Shown here one piece after another: positions 18,121-27,459 of a stretch of DNA of 64,000 nt (its first letter is position 1; every line of letters begins with the position of its first letter). Under the pieces are notes generated by a model that was given only the letters and a program-made list of their open reading frames with translations, was not told where the DNA came from and made no database searches. Location: contig NZ_SIRE01000010.1 of assembly GCF_004307995.1 (NCBI RefSeq), positions 62,001-126,000 of the forward strand, read 5' to 3'. A program made the translations under genes and the position numbers. This DNA is from Paenibacillus thalictri. Its GTDB lineage: Bacteria > Bacillota > Bacilli > Paenibacillales > NBRC-103111.

Positions 18121-18603
18121 ATGCCTTTAACACCGCTCGACATACATAATAAAGAGTTCAGCCGATCGTTTCGCGGATATGACGAAGATGATGTGAATGA
18201 ATTCCTGGACCAGGTAATCAAAGACTACGAAGCGCTTATCCGCGAAAATAAAGACTTGCAGAGTCAGTTGGTTGTCCTCCAAGAGCGGCTTGACCATTTT
18301 GCCAATATTGAGGAAACGCTCAGCAAAACGATTATCGTAGCGCAGGAAGCCGCCGACGAAGTGAAGAACAATTCCAAGAAGGAAGCGCAGCTGATCATTA
18401 AGGAAGCGGAGAAAAATGCCGATCGGATTATAAACGAATCGATCTCTAAATCCCGTAAAATTGCGATGGAAATCGAAGAATTGAAAAAGCAGGCTTCGAT
18501 CTACCGGACACGTTTCCGCACTTTGCTGGAAGCGCAGCTCGAGCTGCTGAGCAAGGAAGATTGGAGTTCCTTGGAGCGCGTGACGATCGAAGAGAATCAA
18601 TAA
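18121..18603 (+). CDS. divIVA: DivIVA, polar and septal scaffold protein
   Basis: A 160-residue coiled-coil protein. The N-terminal membrane-binding domain reads LTPLDIHNKEFSRSFRGYDE with DVNEFLDQVIKDYEALI after it, and from about residue 30 the protein is a long heptad-rich coiled coil. DivIVA recognises negatively curved membrane at septa and poles and recruits Min proteins and chromosome anchors. ATG 18121 follows AGGAGGGTACAC. It ends the sepF-ylmGH block, with the T-box of ileS beginning about 50 bp later. Confidence 0.95.
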   Translation: MPLTPLDIHNKEFSRSFRGYDEDDVNEFLDQVIKDYEALIRENKDLQSQLVVLQERLDHFANIEETLSKTIIVAQEAADEVKNNSKKEAQLIIKEAEKNADRIINESISKSRKIAMEIEELKKQASIYRTRFRTLLEAQLELLSKEDWSSLERVTIEENQ

Positions 18604-18623
18604 GAGCTTTGCTTTGCGCGAGG

Positions 18624-18653
18624 TTGACTATTTTCGCGTATTTCGGTTATACT
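18624..18653 (+). promoter_or_regulatory. Sigma-A promoter of ileS
   Basis: TTGACT (18624-18629) and TATACT (18648-18653) are separated by 18 bp. Transcription would start near 18660, at the 5' end of the T-box leader. Confidence 0.8.
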
Positions 18654-18659
18654 GCATGG

Positions 18660-18950
18660 TAACACAACAGGAAAACGATGACTGGGAAGAGTAAGGCACG
18701 TCGCGTTTGTCAGCGAATTAGGGTCATGGTGCAAGCCTAATCTTACGTGCTGCCTGAAGATCACCCAGGAGTGTCTTTTGAACGCGCCGGAAGGCGTCAG
18801 TAAAGAAGACCGGCTGGACGCCGTTATCAATCTTTTCAAGTGAAGGCTTGTTTGCGGAGGCGGCTGATTGCTCGCTGCTTCGCTGGCATTGTCTTAATAA
18901 GGGTGGTACCGCGAGACTTCTCGTCCCTTTGGGGATGAGGGTTTTTTTTT
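18660..18950 (+). ncRNA. T-box leader, isoleucine specifier, upstream of ileS
   Basis: The T-box sequence AAGGGTGGTACCGCG lies at 18899-18913 and is followed by a terminator hairpin (CTCGTCCC paired with GGGATGAG, 18919-18939) with a nine-T tail. In stem I, CTGGG (18682-18686) pairs with CCCAG (18764-18768), and GGCACGT pairs with ACGTGCTGCC, leaving an internal loop whose 3' side is TGAAGATCA. The ATC there (18760-18762) is the specifier codon for isoleucine, which matches the downstream gene. Uncharged tRNA-Ile should favour the antiterminator and read-through into ileS. Confidence 0.96.
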
Positions 18951-18984
18951 GCGTTGTGAATGACAAAGGGAGTGAACAAAAATC

Positions 18985-21756
18985 ATGGATTATGGAAAAA
19001 CGTTAAACTTGTTGAAAACCGACTTTCCGATGCGCGGGAATTTGCCGCAGGCTGAACCCAACATGCAGCAGCATTGGGAAGATATCGACATCTATGCAAA
19101 AGTGCAGGAGAGCCGCAAAGGCCGGACTAAATTTATTTTGCACGACGGGCCTCCGTATGCCAACGGAGACATTCATATCGGGCATGCGCTAAATAAAACG
19201 CTGAAGGACATTATCGTCCGTTCCAAAACGATGCAGGGATACGACGCGCCGTATGTTCCCGGCTGGGATACGCATGGCTTGCCGATCGAACAAGCCATTG
19301 CCAACAGCGGCAAAGTGGACCGCAAAAAAATGAGCATTCCCGAATTCCGCGATTACTGCAAAGCGTACGCTCTGCAATCGGTAGAAAAGCAAAAATCCCA
19401 ATTCAAACGTCTGGGCATCCGCGGCGATTGGAAGCAACCGTATATTACGTTAAATCCGGTATATGAAGCTCAGCAAATCCGGGTATTCGGCGAAATGGTG
19501 CGCAAAGGTTACATCTACAAGGGACTCAAGCCGGTGTATTGGTCCCCATCCTCGGAAAGCGCGCTGGCCGAAGCGGAAATCGAATACAAGGATAAAACCT
19601 CGGCTTCGATTTATGTCGCTTTTGCGGTGCAGGATGGCAAAGGCAAGCTGCCGGAGGATGCGTCGATTGTCATCTGGACGACAACCCCTTGGACGCTGCC
19701 GGCCAATCTGGGCATCAGCCTACATCCGGACTATGAATATGCCCTGGTACAGACGGGCGGGAAAAAATATGTTTTGGCCAAAGGTTTGCTGGAAGCGGCG
19801 GCCAAAGAAATCGGCTGGTCCGATGTAACGGTATTGTCCGAGTACAAAGGCAGCGAGCTGGAAGGCGTATTGTGCCGTCATCCTTTCTATGACCGCACCT
19901 CGCTTGTGATGGTCGGCGAGCATGTGACGCTGGAAGCCGGTACGGGCTGCGTGCATACGGCGCCGGGACACGGCGAAGACGACTTTGCCATTGGCCAAAA
20001 ATACAATTTGGGCGTATTGTGTCCGGTTGACGACCAAGGGCATATGACGGCGGAAGCTCCGGGTTTTGAAGGCGTATTTTACGATAAAGCCAACAAAATG
20101 ATTACGGAAATGCTGGAAAACTCCGGACATCTGCTGAAGCTCAGTATGATTCAGCACCAATATCCGCATGACTGGCGTACGAAAAAACCGGTCATTTACC
20201 GTGCGACAGAGCAATGGTTTGCATCGATCGATCAATTCCGCGCTCAAATGCTGGAGGAAATCAAAAATCTAAACTGGACGCCGGAATGGGGCGAGGTGCG
20301 TTTGCACAACATGATCGCCGAACGCGGCGACTGGTGTATTTCCCGCCAGCGGGCATGGGGCGTGCCGATTCCGATTTTCTACTGCCGCAGCTGCAACGAG
20401 CCGATCGTCAACGAACAGACGATCGAACATGTAGCCGGAATTTTCGCCGAGGAAGGCTCAAATGCTTGGTTCTTGAGAGACGAAGCGGAGCTGCTGCCGG
20501 CTGGAACGGTTTGTCCGAAATGCGGCACTGCACATTTCCGTAAAGAAACCGACATCATGGACGTATGGTTTGATTCCGGCTCCAGCCATGTGGCCGTTCT
20601 GGAAACACGTCCCGAGCTGCAGTGGCCGGCCGATCTTTACCTGGAAGGCTCCGACCAATATCGCGGCTGGTTTAACTCATCTTTGATCACAGGCGTCGCC
20701 GCACGCGGCAGCGCACCTTATAAAGGCATTTTGAGCCATGGCTTTACGCTGGACGGCGAAGGCCGGAAAATGTCCAAATCGCTGGGCAACACGATCGATC
20801 CGAACGTCGTGTGCGGCAAGCTGGGCGCCGATATTTTGCGCTTATGGGTATCTTCGGTCGACTATCAGGCCGATCACCGGATTTCAGATAACATTTTGAA
20901 CCAAATTACCGAAGTGTACCGCAAAATCCGCAACACGCTGCGTTTCTTGCTTGGCAACTTGTCCGATTTCAATCCGCAAACGGACCGCGTAGCTTACGAG
21001 CAACTAAGCGAGTTGGACCGTTATGCCGTCATCCGCTTAAACCGCATGGCGGAACGTGTAATCAAAGCTTATGACGAATACGAGTTCCATATCGTATACC
21101 AAGCTGTGCACCATTTCTGCGCAGTGGAAATGAGCGCGTTCTACTTGGATATCATCAAAGACCGGATGTACGTAAACGAACCGGGCAATGCTCAGCGTAA
21201 AGCGGCACAGACGGTATTGTACGACACGGTTCTGGCAATAACTAAGCTGATTGCGCCAATTTTGCCGCACACAGCAGACGAAGTATGGAGATACATCCCG
21301 GGTGCCGATTTAATCAGCGTGCAGCTTGCCGAGTTCCCGGCTGTCGACATTTCGGTATATAACGCCGAACTCGAAGCCAAGTGGGACAAGTTCAATGCCC
21401 TGCGCGACGACGTCCTGAAAGCTCTGGAAGAAGCGCGTAAAAGCAAACTGATCGGTAACTCGCTCAGCGCCGCTGTACATTTGTACCCGGATGCCGAAAC
21501 GGCCCAACTGCTGTCGCAGTTCGATGAGCTCGATCAATTGTTTATCGTCTCTCAAGTAAAAGTATTCGAAGCAGGCGCAGTTGCGCCGTCTGAAGCGATG
21601 GCTTTCAAACAGCTGTCCGTTCTCGTAGTACCGGCAGAAGGTGAAAAATGCGAACGCTGCTGGATTGTTACACCGGAAGTCGGCCACAACCATGAGCATC
21701 CGACTCTGTGCAAACGCTGCGCGTCCGTGATGGAGAAAATCAGCACCGAGGCGTAA
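18985..21756 (+). CDS. ileS: Isoleucyl-tRNA synthetase
   Basis: The 923-residue class I synthetase charges tRNA-Ile. Visible are the HIGH motif in [16 protein letters not shown] near residue 60, the editing domain CP1 ([13 protein letters not shown] and [16 protein letters not shown]), the catalytic [10 protein letters not shown] and [11 protein letters not shown] region, and the KMSKS loop in [14 protein letters not shown] near 597. A C-terminal zinc finger has CERCW and CKRCAS. Length and zinc finger fit the housekeeping, mupirocin-sensitive IleRS1 type rather than IleRS2. ATG 18985 follows GGGAGTG. It is controlled by the T-box upstream. Confidence 0.98.
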   Translation: MDYGKTLNLLKTDFPMRGNLPQAEPNMQQHWEDIDIYAKVQESRKGRTKFILHDGPPYANGDIHIGHALNKTLKDIIVRSKTMQGYDAPYVPGWDTHGLPIEQAIANSGKVDRKKMSIPEFRDYCKAYALQSVEKQKSQFKRLGIRGDWKQPYITLNPVYEAQQIRVFGEMVRKGYIYKGLKPVYWSPSSESALAEAEIEYKDKTSASIYVAFAVQDGKGKLPEDASIVIWTTTPWTLPANLGISLHPDYEYALVQTGGKKYVLAKGLLEAAAKEIGWSDVTVLSEYKGSELEGVLCRHPFYDRTSLVMVGEHVTLEAGTGCVHTAPGHGEDDFAIGQKYNLGVLCPVDDQGHMTAEAPGFEGVFYDKANKMITEMLENSGHLLKLSMIQHQYPHDWRTKKPVIYRATEQWFASIDQFRAQMLEEIKNLNWTPEWGEVRLHNMIAERGDWCISRQRAWGVPIPIFYCRSCNEPIVNEQTIEHVAGIFAEEGSNAWFLRDEAELLPAGTVCPKCGTAHFRKETDIMDVWFDSGSSHVAVLETRPELQWPADLYLEGSDQYRGWFNSSLITGVAARGSAPYKGILSHGFTLDGEGRKMSKSLGNTIDPNVVCGKLGADILRLWVSSVDYQADHRISDNILNQITEVYRKIRNTLRFLLGNLSDFNPQTDRVAYEQLSELDRYAVIRLNRMAERVIKAYDEYEFHIVYQAVHHFCAVEMSAFYLDIIKDRMYVNEPGNAQRKAAQTVLYDTVLAITKLIAPILPHTADEVWRYIPGADLISVQLAEFPAVDISVYNAELEAKWDKFNALRDDVLKALEEARKSKLIGNSLSAAVHLYPDAETAQLLSQFDELDQLFIVSQVKVFEAGAVAPSEAMAFKQLSVLVVPAEGEKCERCWIVTPEVGHNHEHPTLCKRCASVMEKISTEA

Positions 21757-21783
21757 TATGCAGTAACGGGTATGTAGAGAAAT

Positions 21784-21826
21784 AACGAGCCGTCGGCTAT
21801 GTGGAATATGCCGACAGCTCGTTTAT
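21784..21826 (+). terminator. Rho-independent terminator after ileS
   Basis: AACGAGC and GTCGGC pair with GCCGAC and GCTCGTT, with one mismatch between the two blocks, and a short T-rich tail follows. It starts 28 bp after the ileS stop. Confidence 0.88.
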
Positions 21827-21871
21827 CAGTTGAAGGAATTGGCTTGCAGGATCGAATGGAACTGAACGCTC

Positions 21872-22345
21872 AAAGGTAAAGCGCGGCGCGCCGAGCTTAA
21901 GCGATAGCGATAAGCAGGCGTAACAAGCGCGGGTACGAGGCACAAGAGCAGTTCACGCATCATCGCGCCAAAGGTAAAGCGTGTCCCGCGAGCTCAAGCG
22001 ACAGCGATGAGCAGCGGGACAAACGCTGAATGAGAGGCACGAAGGAGCACGCCGCATCATCGCGCCCAAGGTAAAGCGTGTCCCGCAAGCTCAAGCGATA
22101 GCGACGAGCAGCGGGACAAACGCTGAATGGGAGGCACGAAGGAGCACCCCGCATCATCGCGCCCAAGGTAAAGCGTGTCCCGCAAGCTCAAGCGACAGCG
22201 ACGAGCAGCGGGACAAACGCTGAAAAAAGAGGCACGAAGGAGCACCCCGCATCATCGCGCCCAAAGTAAAGCGTGTCCCGCAAGCTCAAGCGATAGCGAC
22301 GAGCAGCGGGACAAACGCTGAATGGGAGGCACGAAGGAGCTCCAC
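21872..22345 (+). repeat. 97-bp tandem repeat array with internal dyads
   Basis: About five units occur, with the AAGGTAAAGCG start at about 21873 (divergent copy), 21971, 22068, 22165 and 22263; the period is 97 to 98 bp. Each unit carries an inverted repeat, with GCGTGTCCCGC near its start answered by GCGGGACAAACGC about 30 bases later, and an inner AGCTC/GAGCA pair. The rest of the unit reads GGCACGAAGGAGCACC and GCATCATCGCGCCC. The array fills the gap between the ileS terminator and yteA, which is convergent. Short open frames cross it on the minus strand but have no ribosome-binding sites. Confidence 0.95.
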
Positions 22346-22349
22346 CGGC

Positions 22350-22415
22350 GGCGGGTCCAGGGCGCAGCGCCTGGGGTCCCCCTCCCAGGGGGATTTAGGG
22401 GGTCGTCCCCCCCTA
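22350..22415. repeat. GC-rich triple-hairpin element ending at the yteA stop
   Basis: Three adjacent hairpins are read: CCAGGGCGC-AGCGCCTGG, CCCCCTCCCAGGGGG, and TAGGGGGTCGTCCCCCCCTA. The last overlaps the stop codon of yteA (CTA at 22413-22415 on the plus strand). The composition differs sharply from the flanks. It may act as a terminator for yteA or be a copy of a dispersed GC-rich intergenic repeat. Confidence 0.75.
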
Positions 22416-23120
22416 TTCAAGCAAACCTTCACCTTCGCCGCCGTCCATATATTCGCGGTACGCTTTATTTCTCAGCACCATGACGTCGTGGCCGTAGATG
22501 TCGGTAGCAAGAAAGCTTTCGAGCGATTCGACGTATCCGTCATTTTCGTCGGATTCAATGTACATGTCGTTGTACCCGTCGATTATATTAGGGTTTTCCT
22601 GCATGGCAGGCGTATTGGAGGTTCCCCAGCTTTCGACGATTTGCCAAGCGTCTTCGCCGTCGAATTGATTTTGATCCGAACGCTCATCCAAACTGGTCCG
22701 CCCGAATGGAGGGTACAGCAGTTTTTCCTCCACGGGCCGATCCGTGCGGTGCGTATCGGGGGAATGCTCGATACAATATTCGGTTGTTGGCACGGCTTGA
22801 AGTCTTTCAAATGGAATCGGTTTGCCGCAGACGGCGCATTGACCGTAATTTCCCGCATCCATATGGGAAAGAGCGGCCCCGATATCTTCCAGCTGATGCT
22901 CGGAGCTTTCATTTAAGGCTAAATCTTTGCTATGTTCAAACACTTCCGACCCAAGATCGGCCGGGTGGTTGTCATATGCGGCGAGTTCGCCGGTCTGCTC
23001 GGCAATCGACTCTGAAAGTCCGTATGATTTGTTTTGTTCAAGACGATGTTCGAGATCTTGCTTTTGCCGGAGCAGCTCTTGCTTCAGCTCGGTAAGCTGT
23101 TGGGCCGATAACGGGTTCAA
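22413..23120 (-). CDS. yteA: YteA family DksA/TraR-type zinc finger protein
   Basis: A 235-residue protein with an N-terminal helical hairpin (QQLTELKQELLRQKQDLEHR), a zinc finger near residue 95 with CAVCGKPIPFERL followed by YCIEH, and an acidic C-terminal YteA region (DGYNDMYIESDENDGYVES). The last finger ligand pair reads C-x2-H instead of C-x2-C. YteA proteins are found in spore formers and belong to the TraR/DksA group, which act on RNA polymerase or ribosomes; its own role is unknown. The start is TTG at 23120 behind AAGGAGGCG. It is divergent from lspA. Confidence 0.88.
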   Translation of the reverse strand: MNPLSAQQLTELKQELLRQKQDLEHRLEQNKSYGLSESIAEQTGELAAYDNHPADLGSEVFEHSKDLALNESSEHQLEDIGAALSHMDAGNYGQCAVCGKPIPFERLQAVPTTEYCIEHSPDTHRTDRPVEEKLLYPPFGRTSLDERSDQNQFDGEDAWQIVESWGTSNTPAMQENPNIIDGYNDMYIESDENDGYVESLESFLATDIYGHDVMVLRNKAYREYMDGGEGEGLLE

Positions 23121-23299
23121 AAAGCACGCCTCCTTTTAACTCATAAGAACATGTATAAAATGAGATGGGTTGTTTAGCGGATCGCCTATCGGATAATAAG
23201 GGAAGCAGCAAGTTCATATGGCTAGCTTTTACGGATTGCGCTTATTTTAGAGAGGTAATTCCTTGCTATTTCGGGGAAACGGAATAAGGAGATGAACCC

Positions 23300-23785
23300 T
23301 TGAGATATTATATTTACGCACTTATCGTATTGCTTGTAGATCAGGCAACCAAGTGGCTTATTGTCGACAGGCTGGCCATTGGCGAGACTAGACCGGTGAT
23401 CGGCGAGTTTTTTCAAATTACGTCCCACCGGAATAAAGGCGCCGCTTTTGGCATTCTACAAAATCAGCGGTGGTTTTTTGTCATCATCACCTTGGTTGTT
23501 GTTGTTGGCGTAATCTGGTACTTGGAAAAAATGCGCCGTGAGAAAAAACGGTTGATGCCCATTGCGCTTGGGCTGCTGCTTGGCGGGGCGCTGGGTAATT
23601 TTATCGACCGTTCGTTGTTTGGACAAGTGGTCGATTTCTTGCAGTTCCGGTTTCAATTCAACTGGTTTGGCACGGCGGTGGACTATACGTACCCGATTTT
23701 TAATATCGCCGATTCGGCAATTTGTATCGGTGTCGCTTTAATATTTTTGGATTCTCTGATTAGTTGGAGAAGGGAACGGAGATAA
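23300..23785 (+). CDS. lspA: LspA, lipoprotein signal peptidase (signal peptidase II)
   Basis: A 161-residue membrane protein with four hydrophobic segments. It removes the signal peptide of prolipoproteins after lipid attachment. The conserved blocks are LVDQATKWLI in the first segment, ITSHRNKGAAFGIL, LGNFIDRSLFGQVVDFLQ with one catalytic Asp, and FNIADSAICIG with the second. The start is TTG 23300 behind AAGGAGATGA. It is followed after 3 bp by the pseudouridine synthase gene, the common lspA-rluD pairing. Confidence 0.96.
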   Translation: MRYYIYALIVLLVDQATKWLIVDRLAIGETRPVIGEFFQITSHRNKGAAFGILQNQRWFFVIITLVVVVGVIWYLEKMRREKKRLMPIALGLLLGGALGNFIDRSLFGQVVDFLQFRFQFNWFGTAVDYTYPIFNIADSAICIGVALIFLDSLISWRRERR

Positions 23786-23788
23786 GCT

Positions 23789-24730
23789 TTGATTAACGAA
23801 ATAGAGCAAGAACGGCTGGAATGGACGGCTGATACGGAAGATGCAGGCGAACGGCTGGACAAGTTTGTCGTCGAATCGATAGAAGAGGACGTCTCGCGTA
23901 CGCTGATTCAACAGTGGATTAAAGACGGCCATGTTACGGTAAACGGCAAAACGGTCAAGTCTAACTATAAAATCGCTGTAGGTGACAGCGTTCAACTGGT
24001 TGAGCCTCCGCCGGAGCAGCTGCTGATCGAAGCCGAGCCGATCCCGATCGAAGTCGTTTATGAAGATGCTGACGTGATCGTAGTGAACAAGCCGCGCGGG
24101 ATGGTTGTGCATCCTGCTCCGGGCCACTATTCGGGTACCTTGGTTAACGCGCTGATGTACCATTGTCAGGACCTTAGCGGCATTAACGGAGTGATGCGTC
24201 CGGGTATCGTACATCGGATCGACAAAGACACATCGGGCCTGCTGATGGCGGCCAAAAACGATCTGGCGCACCAGCATTTAGCCGGATTGCTGAAAGATCA
24301 CGACGTGGACCGGAAATACATCGCTATTGTCCATGGCAATTTGCCTCACGATAACGGAACCATTGACGCTCCGATCGGACGCGATCTAAAGGACCGCAAG
24401 CTGTATACGGTAACGGAAAAAAACAGCAAACGTGCGGTTACGCATTTTGTCGTGCTGGAACGGTTTGCTTCAGGTCATACGCTGGTGGAACTGAAGCTGG
24501 AGACGGGGAGAACACATCAGATCCGGGTTCATATGAAGTTTATCGGGTATCCGCTTGTCGGGGATCCGGCCTACGGGAGAAGCAAAGGTATCACCATGGA
24601 CGTGGAAGGACAGGCGCTGCATGCGGCGGTTCTTGGGTTTACTCATCCGAGGACAAGGGAACAGCTGCGGTTTGAAGCGCCGCTGCCGGCAGAAATGGAA
24701 CATTTGCTGGAGCGCTTGCGAATGCAATAA
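23789..24730 (+). CDS. ylyB: RluD-like 23S rRNA pseudouridine synthase (YlyB)
   Basis: A 313-residue RluA-family enzyme. An N-terminal S4 domain (GERLDKFVVESIEEDVSRTL, GHVTVNGKTVKSNYKIAVGD) precedes the catalytic domain with IVVNKPRGMVVHPAPGH and the active-site Asp in VHRIDKDTSGLLM. Family members convert uridines in helix 69 or related sites of 23S rRNA. The ELKLETGRTHQIRVHM motif is also present. TTG 23789 follows GGAGAT at close spacing. The exact target site is inferred from family. Confidence 0.92.
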   Translation: MINEIEQERLEWTADTEDAGERLDKFVVESIEEDVSRTLIQQWIKDGHVTVNGKTVKSNYKIAVGDSVQLVEPPPEQLLIEAEPIPIEVVYEDADVIVVNKPRGMVVHPAPGHYSGTLVNALMYHCQDLSGINGVMRPGIVHRIDKDTSGLLMAAKNDLAHQHLAGLLKDHDVDRKYIAIVHGNLPHDNGTIDAPIGRDLKDRKLYTVTEKNSKRAVTHFVVLERFASGHTLVELKLETGRTHQIRVHMKFIGYPLVGDPAYGRSKGITMDVEGQALHAAVLGFTHPRTREQLRFEAPLPAEMEHLLERLRMQ

Positions 24731-24801
24731 GAGCAGGACGCGCATCACGGCAAGATCAGGGCAATTTCGCAAATTCAATGGGGAACGGGAGTGAAGGACG
24801 C

Positions 24802-25968
24802 ATGTCACTTTTAGAATCGTTAGTTAATAAAGATGTGCAGAACATTCAAATTTCCGGCATCCGTAAAATTTCCAATATGGTCGCGGCTATGCAGGACGTC
24901 GTATCGCTGACGATCGGCCAACCGGACTTCCCGACGCCGGCACATATATTGGAGGCGGGGAAAAAAGCGATTGACGCCAATAAAACCGTATATACGGTCA
25001 ATCCGGGTTTAATTGAGTTGCGCCGCGCCGCTGCGGCGTTTGTTGAAGGAAAATACGAATTGTCGTACGACCCCGACAAGGAAATCATCGTTACCGCCGG
25101 GGCCAGTCAAGCACTGGACATCACCCTGCGGACGATTTTGGAGCCGGGCAACGAAGTGATTATGCCCGGGCCGATTTATCCCGGATACGAACCGCTAGTA
25201 CGCCTAAGCGGGGGAGTTCCGGTATTGGTGGACACCAAAGATACAGGTTTTAAGCTGACTGCGGAGCTGCTTGAGAAAGCCATTACGCCGCGTACACGTT
25301 GTATCGTGATGTGTTATCCGTCCAACCCGACCGGCCGTGTGATGGATGCCGCTGAGCTGGAGGCGGTCGGCAAGCTGCTTAAGGATAAATCGATTTTTGT
25401 CATCTCCGACGAAATTTACAGCGAGTTGATTTATGACGGACCGCATCGATCGATTGCTTCCTTCCAAGGAATGAGAGACAAGACAATTGTCATTAACGGC
25501 TTGTCCAAATCGCATTCCATGACCGGATGGCGGATCGGTTTTACGTTTGCTCCCGCTTATTTAACGCAGCACATGGTGAAGGTGCATCAATACAATTTGA
25601 CGTGCGCCAGCTCGATCAGCCAATATGCCGCATTAGAAGCGCTAACCGGCGGCGTAAACGACGCGGAACCGATGAAAGAGGCATACCGGGAACGCAGAGA
25701 TTTTGTGCACCGCAGACTGGCTGAAATCGGGCTGGTTACGGAACGGCCGGAAGGGGCGTTTTACATCTTTCCGTCGATTGCGCAATTTGGCCTCAGTTCG
25801 ATGGATTTCACGATGAAGATGCTGGAGCAGGAAAAAGTAGCCGTTGTGCCGGGGGATGCATTCTCATCATATGGCGAAGGATTTATCCGCATTTCATATG
25901 CTTATTCGATGGACTCGTTAAAAGAAGCGCTGAACCGGCTGGAGCGGTTTGTACAAAGCTTAAAATAA
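24802..25968 (+). CDS. patA: Class I aminotransferase, probable N-acetyl-LL-DAP aminotransferase (PatA)
   Basis: A 388-residue PLP-dependent fold-type I aminotransferase. TIGQPDFPTPAHI, VTAGASQALDI, CYPSNPTGRVM, and the cofactor lysine in INGLSKSHSMTGWRIGF are visible; FIRISYAYS near the end holds the substrate carboxylate arginine. The N-terminus and length match PatA, which aminates N-acetyl-2-amino-6-oxopimelate in the acetylase branch of lysine synthesis. The convergent neighbours are a matching deacetylase and DapH, which strengthens the call. ATG 24802 follows GGGAGTGAAGG. Confidence 0.88.
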   Translation: MSLLESLVNKDVQNIQISGIRKISNMVAAMQDVVSLTIGQPDFPTPAHILEAGKKAIDANKTVYTVNPGLIELRRAAAAFVEGKYELSYDPDKEIIVTAGASQALDITLRTILEPGNEVIMPGPIYPGYEPLVRLSGGVPVLVDTKDTGFKLTAELLEKAITPRTRCIVMCYPSNPTGRVMDAAELEAVGKLLKDKSIFVISDEIYSELIYDGPHRSIASFQGMRDKTIVINGLSKSHSMTGWRIGFTFAPAYLTQHMVKVHQYNLTCASSISQYAALEALTGGVNDAEPMKEAYRERRDFVHRRLAEIGLVTERPEGAFYIFPSIAQFGLSSMDFTMKMLEQEKVAVVPGDAFSSYGEGFIRISYAYSMDSLKEALNRLERFVQSLK

Positions 25969-26036
25969 GAAAAACTTCTAATCGGAGCCTCTCTCGGATA
26001 AACGAGCGGGGGGCTTGCGTGCCTTTCCGACACTAT

Positions 26037-26086
26037 AAAAAAAGCCGATCGCCCCGTTGTCAAATGAGGGGTTGATCGGCTTTTTG
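26037..26086. terminator. Bidirectional terminator between patA and the deacetylase gene
   Basis: AAAAAGCCGATC (26039-26050) pairs with GATCGGCTTTTT (26074-26085), with an inner GCCCC/GGGGT pairing. The hairpin has A runs on one side and T runs on the other, so it can serve both convergent genes. Confidence 0.93.
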
Positions 26087-26133
26087 CTTGGGTTGCGTTT
26101 CGCTTTCACATAGAGCATAGCGGAGATAGTACG

Positions 26134-27267
26134 CTACTGTGCGGATTTCCAGCGTAAATAACGGACGATGACTTCGATCGCCGGATCGACCGCCTGATCG
26201 TTAGGTTCAATGCTGGCATGGTGCAGGCCGTACGGCGTGTCGACGCCAAGCCAGAACATGAAACCGGGGATACGTTCCAGGAAATAACCGAAATCTTCCC
26301 CGGTCATCGCTTCCGTGCATTCAATCAGATTCATCGCGCCGTCGGTGCGGACGAAATTCATAAATTCTTCGGTAACGGCCGGATTATTGTACACCTGGCA
26401 GTAGTTCGAACCGTAATCAATACTCGCCTTGCAGTCAAAAGCGGTCTCCAAACCGGAAACCAGCGCTTCAATCCGGGCTTTCACACGTCTCATCGTATCG
26501 ATCGACATCGTGCGGATCGTGCCTTCCAGGCGCGCTTTTTCGGCGATAATGTTTTGTTTGGTGCCGCCTTCGATTTTGCCGATCGTGACGACGACCGAAT
26601 CCAGCGGATTGATGTTGCGGGCCACGATCGTTTGCAGTTGGCCAACCAGCTGCGCGGCGGCTACCACCATATCGTTGGCTTGATGAGGAAATGCGGCATG
26701 GCCGCCTTTGCCCGTTAGATCGATAAACAATTCGGAAGTATTGGCGAATAAAATACCCGGCTTCGTTGCAATGGTGCCGACCGGATATTCGGGCGCAATG
26801 TGCAGCGCCACCATCTGGTCAGGCATCATGCCCTGCAGTTCCTGGCTGCCCAGCATCGGCAAGGCGCCTCCCGGGCCTTCTTCGGCGGGCTGAAACACCA
26901 GTACAAGATCGTCGCTCATTGGCTGCTTGGCAAATGCGCTCAGAACGCCCATGCCGATGGCCATGTGCAGGTCGTGTCCGCAGGCGTGCATGTAACCCGG
27001 ATGCTGGGAGCGAAACGGGTAAGAAGTGTTTTCTTCAATCGGCAGCGCATCCATATCGGCGCGATAACCAAATGTGCGCCGCGGAGCGGTGCCCTTCACA
27101 CGGACTAAGATGCCGGTCCGCCATGTCCGAACCTCCAGATGCTCTTGGGGCAATGCGGCAATTCGTTCAAGCAGAACGGCTTGTGTTTTGAATTCCTGGA
27201 AGCCGGGTTCCGGAATCTGATGAAGCTGCCTGCGCAGCTCTACAAATGAGCTTGCCTGGGTGGTCAT
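26134..27267 (-). CDS. dapL: M20 family N-acetyldiaminopimelate deacetylase
   Basis: A 377-residue M20D metallopeptidase-type amidohydrolase. [17 protein letters not shown] opens the protein, [18 protein letters not shown] and [11 protein letters not shown] hold metal ligands, [13 protein letters not shown] the catalytic Glu pair, and [16 protein letters not shown] starts the lid domain. It matches the YkuR type that releases acetate from N-acetyl-LL-DAP, giving LL-DAP. The neighbouring dapH and patA supply the preceding steps. The start is ATG with GCGAGGATAAAACG upstream. The symbol dapL is also used for another enzyme in some databases. Confidence 0.9.
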   Translation of the reverse strand: MTTQASSFVELRRQLHQIPEPGFQEFKTQAVLLERIAALPQEHLEVRTWRTGILVRVKGTAPRRTFGYRADMDALPIEENTSYPFRSQHPGYMHACGHDLHMAIGMGVLSAFAKQPMSDDLVLVFQPAEEGPGGALPMLGSQELQGMMPDQMVALHIAPEYPVGTIATKPGILFANTSELFIDLTGKGGHAAFPHQANDMVVAAAQLVGQLQTIVARNINPLDSVVVTIGKIEGGTKQNIIAEKARLEGTIRTMSIDTMRRVKARIEALVSGLETAFDCKASIDYGSNYCQVYNNPAVTEEFMNFVRTDGAMNLIECTEAMTGEDFGYFLERIPGFMFWLGVDTPYGLHHASIEPNDQAVDPAIEVIVRYLRWKSAQ

Positions 27268-27420
27268 CGTTTTATCCTCGCTTTTTTTACTATATAAATT
27301 GAACCCATGTTTTGGAAGTCCGCTCCATTCCGAAAGGAATTACTTGTCCGCTTCAAATTATCTCAATCCTACAAGGATCGGTCCGCCGCAGAAACAGGGG
27401 TGGATTGCCGCTTATCGTTA

Positions 27421-27455
27421 AATAAGGCCGGAGGGAATCCCTCCGGCCTGCGGTG
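27421..27455 (-). terminator. Terminator after dapH
   Basis: GGCCGGAGGG pairs perfectly with CCCTCCGGCC around AAT. On the minus strand the hairpin is followed by TTATTT. It lies 5 bp after the dapH stop, so dapH and the deacetylase gene are probably partly uncoupled. Confidence 0.85.
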
Positions 27456-27459
27456 TATA

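Noticed and set aside
22057-22245. Short minus-strand open frames in the 97-bp repeat array
   Set aside because: They repeat the array unit, have no ribosome-binding sites and resemble no protein.
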